NCBI GenBank assembly: GCA_026415275.1
Contig: JAOAHK010000096.1
Coordinates: forward strand, 1 to 7,946
Source: Anaerolineales bacterium
GTDB lineage: Bacteria > Chloroflexota > Anaerolineae > Anaerolineales > UBA4823
Direction of reading: 5' to 3'
Length of the DNA stretch: 7,946 bases
Each line of letters opens with the position of its first letter. Position 1 is the stretch's first letter. The notes beneath the pieces are model-generated. The model ran no database searches. It saw only the letters and a list, made by a program, of their open reading frames with translations, and had not been told where the DNA came from. Positions 4,749 to 7,946 of this stretch are shown here, piece by piece. The position numbers were made by a program, and so were the translations under genes.

Positions 4749-5504
4749 ATGACTGGTCATATCAGCGATAAGCTTTTCAATGCGGCGAGTGCGACTCTTC
4801 CCATCTCCTTGCTGCCAGACCAAACCGCAGCATCTCCTCTGTTAGTAGCGCAAGATTTATGGAAGGTATATGAAACGCCTAGCGGAGATGTACCTGCTTT
4901 AAGAGGGGCAAATCTCTCAATTTATGAAGGTGAATTTATCATTGTGGTTGGAAAATCGGGTGCCGGAAAATCAACCTTAGTAAATCTCTTAACCGCCATT
5001 GATACCCCCACACAAGGAAAGCTCCTCTTTGGTGGGAAATCAATTTTTGATCTGGCGGAGGACGAAAGAACCTGCTGGCGGGGCAAGAATATGGGGGTGG
5101 TCTTTCAATTTTTTCAATTATTCCCAACCTTGACTATTTGGGAAAATGTCAAAATTAGTATGGATTTACTTGGCGAAATTCCGATTAAGGAGCGGAAAGA
5201 ACGAGCCTTGGAATTGTTACGTCAAGTTGGCTTGGAAGACCATGCCCGTAAAGTGCCGGCGAAAATTTCGGGAGGTCAACAACAAAGGGTTGCTATTGCA
5301 CGTGCTTTAGCAAATGACCCGCCGCTGCTGATTGCTGATGAACCAACGGGAAATTTAGACTCACGCACCTCCGAAGAGATTATGGAATTATTCGCTTCGT
5401 TTGTTGCACGCGGAAAAACTGTTCTAATGGTCACGCATGACCGTGGTGCTTTGAAATGGGGAACTCGCAAAATTGAAATCTTTGACGGAGTGTTGCAGGA
5501 GTGA
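4749..5504 (+). CDS. ABC transporter ATP-binding protein, LolD/MacB-like
   Basis: This cytoplasmic ATPase subunit powers the FtsX-type permease encoded next. The 251-residue protein has all nucleotide-binding motifs intact: Walker A GKSGAGKST (68-76), Q-loop Gln120 in VVFQFFQLFPTLT, signature SGGQQ (174-178), Walker B LLIADEP with Asp197-Glu198, D-loop GNLD (201-204) and H-loop His230. The SGGQQQR signature with DEPTGNLDS is usual for the LolD/MacB/FtsE-like exporters that act on lipoproteins, peptides or drugs. The first 30 or so residues precede the normal beginning of the domain (LLVAQDLWKVYE) and are not recognisable. The start is supported by AAGGA (4738-4742) at 6-nt spacing. The gene follows a palindromic operator and its stop codon overlaps the permease start. 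The substrate is unknown. Confidence 0.93.
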   Translation: MTGHISDKLFNAASATLPISLLPDQTAASPLLVAQDLWKVYETPSGDVPALRGANLSIYEGEFIIVVGKSGAGKSTLVNLLTAIDTPTQGKLLFGGKSIFDLAEDERTCWRGKNMGVVFQFFQLFPTLTIWENVKISMDLLGEIPIKERKERALELLRQVGLEDHARKVPAKISGGQQQRVAIARALANDPPLLIADEPTGNLDSRTSEEIMELFASFVARGKTVLMVTHDRGALKWGTRKIEIFDGVLQE

Positions 5505-7915
5505 TGAACATCGATACACGCTGGGTGAAGATTTGGCGCGATCTTTGGAGCAATAAGACGCGTTCTTTATTGGTAATCCTTTCGATTGCCGTGGGCGTGG
5601 GCACGATCGGAATGATTTATAACGCTTCGCGCATGATTCAGCGTGACCTCTATGCCCAATTCCGGCAGGGTAATCCAGCTCATGTTTACTTGTATGTTTC
5701 TCCCTTTCCCAAGGAGATTGCCAATGCTGCAGAAGGAATCCGGGGGGTCAAACAAGCTCAAGCGCGGCGCATTCTTCAAGCGGATGTCCGCTCTGCAAAA
5801 GGTGATTTTGAGAACCTGAGTTTGAATGTCATTGCCGAGCCTTCGAGTTTTGAGGTCAACCGCTTTGTGATGGAGCAGGGAGTTTTTCCGCCTAAGGTGC
5901 GAGAGATCATTCTGGAGCGTCAATCTGCACAATTGTTGGGATACCAGGTGGGGGATAAAGTTCTGATCAAATTAGCGGATGAGCGTCAGTATGAATTGAC
6001 GCTCTCAGGTATAGCCCATGACCTAAATGAAATACCCTTTGCCATTCTGGGGAATGCAAGTGGTTATATCAGTATGGATACCCTGCGGTGGATGGGAGAG
6101 ATTCCTGGGTATAACCGACTAGAGGTTGTAGTCGAAGGTGAGAAAGTTGAAAAGGCTGTTGCCCTAGAGGTAGCAGAAAAAATCAAGAAACGCATCTTGG
6201 AGCCATCTGGTTATGTAGTGTACAGTGTCCGCATTCCGGGAGTTGGTTCTGATCCAGGCGATCATTGGGCGCATAATCAAATTCGTGGCTTTATTCTTAT
6301 CCTTCAAATCATGAGTGTCATGGCAACCCTCTTGAGCGGAGGATTGATCATCAACACAATTTCCGCAATCTTAATTCAACAGATGAAACAGATTGGAATT
6401 TTACGTGCAATTGGTGCCTCGCGGAAACAGATTATTAGCATGTATCTCTTGAATATCTTGATTTTCGCTTCAGCGGGTCTCTTACTCGCTATCCCATTGG
6501 GCTTGATTGGAAGTTGGTGGTTGTCAAACTTTGCAGCGCGATTTCTAAACTTTAACATCACGAAAGTTACGCTTACATGGGATGTTTTGTTGATACAGGT
6601 CGGTGTTGCCATCTTCATGCCCATTGGAGTGGCGATCTTCCCGATTCTAAATGGAACACGAATCTCGGTTTATGATGCAATTTATCAACATGGTCTCAGC
6701 GATCGCAAACGAATTAGTCGTTTCGAGCGGCTTCTCAGCCGTATTCGTTCGGTGAACCCGCCGCTGCTCCTCTCGTTGAGAAATACCTTTCGGCGCAAAT
6801 CGCGTTTGGTGTTCACTCTAGGGACGCTAACCCTAGCTGGAGCGATGTTTATTGCTTCCTTCAGCACCTATTCTTCCTTGACAGCTCAAATACGCGATGT
6901 TGAGCGTTATATGGCTTTCGATGCGCGTCTATCTTTGCCATACGGGGTGAGCAAAGTTGCTGCCGAACGCGAAGCCTTGCGCATCGCTGGAATTAGTACT
7001 GCAGAAGGATGGGCGGTCAGTGAAGGAGTCATTGTCCGCTCTGACCATACTGAAAGTCAAGGCATTGAGATTGTTGGCTTACCTCCCGATAGCAAGACAA
7101 TCTATCCCAAGTTAATTTCTGGGAGTTGGTTGCCCAGCTTACCGAATGCTCGGCAGGTTGTGGTCAATGCGGACTTGGTAATGGAGGAACCCGAGATTCA
7201 GGTTGGCAAAGAAATCCAGATCAAAGTCGCTGGTCGCACCCACACCTTTACTGTGGTAGGAATTGTCTCGAAACATATTTTTGGGCCTCGTATCTACATG
7301 GACTTGACTGCGCTTAACCGTTTGATGGGACGGAATAATGAAGTGGATGAAATCCGCGTGTTGGCCGAGGAAGGGAAGTTGGGTTCATTGGCTGTCCAAA
7401 ACGCGATTGCAGAAAAGTTACAAGCACGTTTCAATAATGCTGGGCTCAGCAAAAACAACAGCGAAACTCGCTCCTCATTCTTTAGTGAGTTTACAGAAGT
7501 CTTTAATATCATCCTGTTTGTTTTGTTACTCATGGCTGGTTTGTTGGCATTGGTGGGGAGCTTGGGGTTAAGTGGAACTTTAGGAATTAACATCATGGAG
7601 AGGATGCGTGAGATCGGAGTACTGCGCGCTGTTGGCGCAGCCAATCAAGCTCTTGTTAAGATCGTGTTGACCGAAAGCATGGTGGTCAGTTTGGTAAGCT
7701 GGGTGATGGGTGCTATTACTTCAGCGATTTCTAGCCCGATTTTGGCGGCGGTAGTGATCTACGCCGTGCTGGAGACACAGATGAATTTTCGTTATTCGAT
7801 GATTGGCTTGTTGCTTTGGTTTGGGGTTATCCTTTTGATTGGGGTTTTCTCTAGCTTGTTACCGGCGCGTCGGGCAGCATTATTGCAAGTTCGTGAGGTG
7901 TTGGATTACGAATGA
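5504..7915 (+). CDS. ABC transporter permease with two FtsX modules
   Basis: This large integral membrane subunit (803 residues from ATG 5504; a GTG at 5501 is also in frame) pairs with the preceding ATPase. Counted from the GTG, TM1 is about 22-42 after the positive segment WRDLWSNKTR. A large extracytoplasmic domain (about 45-255, MacB_PCD-like) is followed by TM2-TM4 (about 262-288, 312-338, 361-384). The second module has TM5 (434-456), another external domain (460-660) and TM6-TM8 (668-692, 723-755, 765-788). Both modules carry the FtsX-type coupling loop, GILRAIGASRKQII (299-312) and GVLRAVGAANQALV (706-719). One chain thus supplies eight TM segments, the number that two MacB or LolC/E subunits give together. 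Translation is coupled to the ATPase (TGATG overlap, AGGAG at 5497-5501). Such type VII exporters usually move substrates out of the membrane or periplasm by mechanical action. Confidence 0.9.
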   Translation: MNIDTRWVKIWRDLWSNKTRSLLVILSIAVGVGTIGMIYNASRMIQRDLYAQFRQGNPAHVYLYVSPFPKEIANAAEGIRGVKQAQARRILQADVRSAKGDFENLSLNVIAEPSSFEVNRFVMEQGVFPPKVREIILERQSAQLLGYQVGDKVLIKLADERQYELTLSGIAHDLNEIPFAILGNASGYISMDTLRWMGEIPGYNRLEVVVEGEKVEKAVALEVAEKIKKRILEPSGYVVYSVRIPGVGSDPGDHWAHNQIRGFILILQIMSVMATLLSGGLIINTISAILIQQMKQIGILRAIGASRKQIISMYLLNILIFASAGLLLAIPLGLIGSWWLSNFAARFLNFNITKVTLTWDVLLIQVGVAIFMPIGVAIFPILNGTRISVYDAIYQHGLSDRKRISRFERLLSRIRSVNPPLLLSLRNTFRRKSRLVFTLGTLTLAGAMFIASFSTYSSLTAQIRDVERYMAFDARLSLPYGVSKVAAEREALRIAGISTAEGWAVSEGVIVRSDHTESQGIEIVGLPPDSKTIYPKLISGSWLPSLPNARQVVVNADLVMEEPEIQVGKEIQIKVAGRTHTFTVVGIVSKHIFGPRIYMDLTALNRLMGRNNEVDEIRVLAEEGKLGSLAVQNAIAEKLQARFNNAGLSKNNSETRSSFFSEFTEVFNIILFVLLLMAGLLALVGSLGLSGTLGINIMERMREIGVLRAVGAANQALVKIVLTESMVVSLVSWVMGAITSAISSPILAAVVIYAVLETQMNFRYSMIGLLLWFGVILLIGVFSSLLPARRAALLQVREVLDYE

Positions 7916-7946
7916 CCCTTATTCAAACGGTTGAGATGTATTGGGA
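7912..7946 (+). CDS. Start of a third ABC-operon gene, cut by the window edge
   Basis: ATGA at 7912-7915 joins the permease stop codon to a new ATG in another frame, the usual layout of translationally coupled operon genes. The visible residues are MTLIQTVEMYW. The frame is open to the edge. The pattern of short hydrophobic residues followed by an aromatic pair resembles the start of an ABC ATPase (compare LLVAQDLWKVY in the first gene), so a second ATP-binding protein is plausible. Eleven residues are too few to assign it. Confidence 0.5.
   Translation, partial: MTLIQTVEMYW

Noticed and set aside
4556..4771. 71-codon plus-strand frame before the ATPase gene
   Set aside because: It begins inside the -10/operator region, lacks a ribosome binding site, reads like A/T-rich non-coding DNA and overlaps the better supported ATPase start.

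Overview
This window looks like ordinary chromosomal DNA from a moderate-GC bacterium (my reading, not a count, is a little under 50% G+C). The protein styles suggest Chloroflexota, possibly Anaerolineae. The clue is the large FtsX-type permease that begins with a 'W..(I/V)WRDLW.NKTR.LLV.LSIAVGV' block, paired with a LolD/MacB-like ATPase and a TetR-type palindrome. That lineage call is inference from memory of such operons. There is no rRNA, tRNA, CRISPR array or recognisable mobile element.

Layout. Positions 1-268 hold no gene I can support. A serine O-acetyltransferase gene (cysE, 269-970) lies on the minus strand. Its upstream region, 971-1526, is the most interesting part of the window. 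A near-consensus minus-strand promoter (TTGACA, 17 bp, TACAAT; 1266-1238) would start a transcript about 4 nt before an ATG. That ATG opens an 18-codon reading frame containing Cys-Ser-Cys (1227-1171). The frame runs into the 5' arm of a long GC-rich hairpin (1181-1111), whose two arms can instead fold into separate local hairpins. Lying about 260 nt ahead of the enzyme that commits serine to cysteine synthesis, this looks like a leaderless, cysteine-sensing leader-peptide attenuator.

Divergent from cysE, on the plus strand, are a possible 22-codon ORF with a strong ribosome binding site (1358-1426) and a RarD-type EamA/DMT-family transporter (1527-2426). Next comes an FAD-dependent glycerol-3-phosphate dehydrogenase, glpD (2591-4225), which feeds electrons from glycerol 3-phosphate to the respiratory chain.

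A 523-bp gap follows glpD. It holds an RNA hairpin just past glpD and then a regulated promoter: an inverted repeat at 4514-4532, a -35/-10 pair at 4535-4564 and a perfect 20-bp palindrome at 4566-4585, where a TetR-family repressor would be expected to sit. This promoter drives an ABC-transporter operon with overlapping genes: the ATPase (4749-5504), an 804-residue-class permease with two FtsX modules (5504-7915) and the first 11 codons of a third gene (7912 onward). The likely role is export, or extraction from the membrane, of a lipophilic or toxic compound under repressor control. The substrate cannot be read from the sequence.
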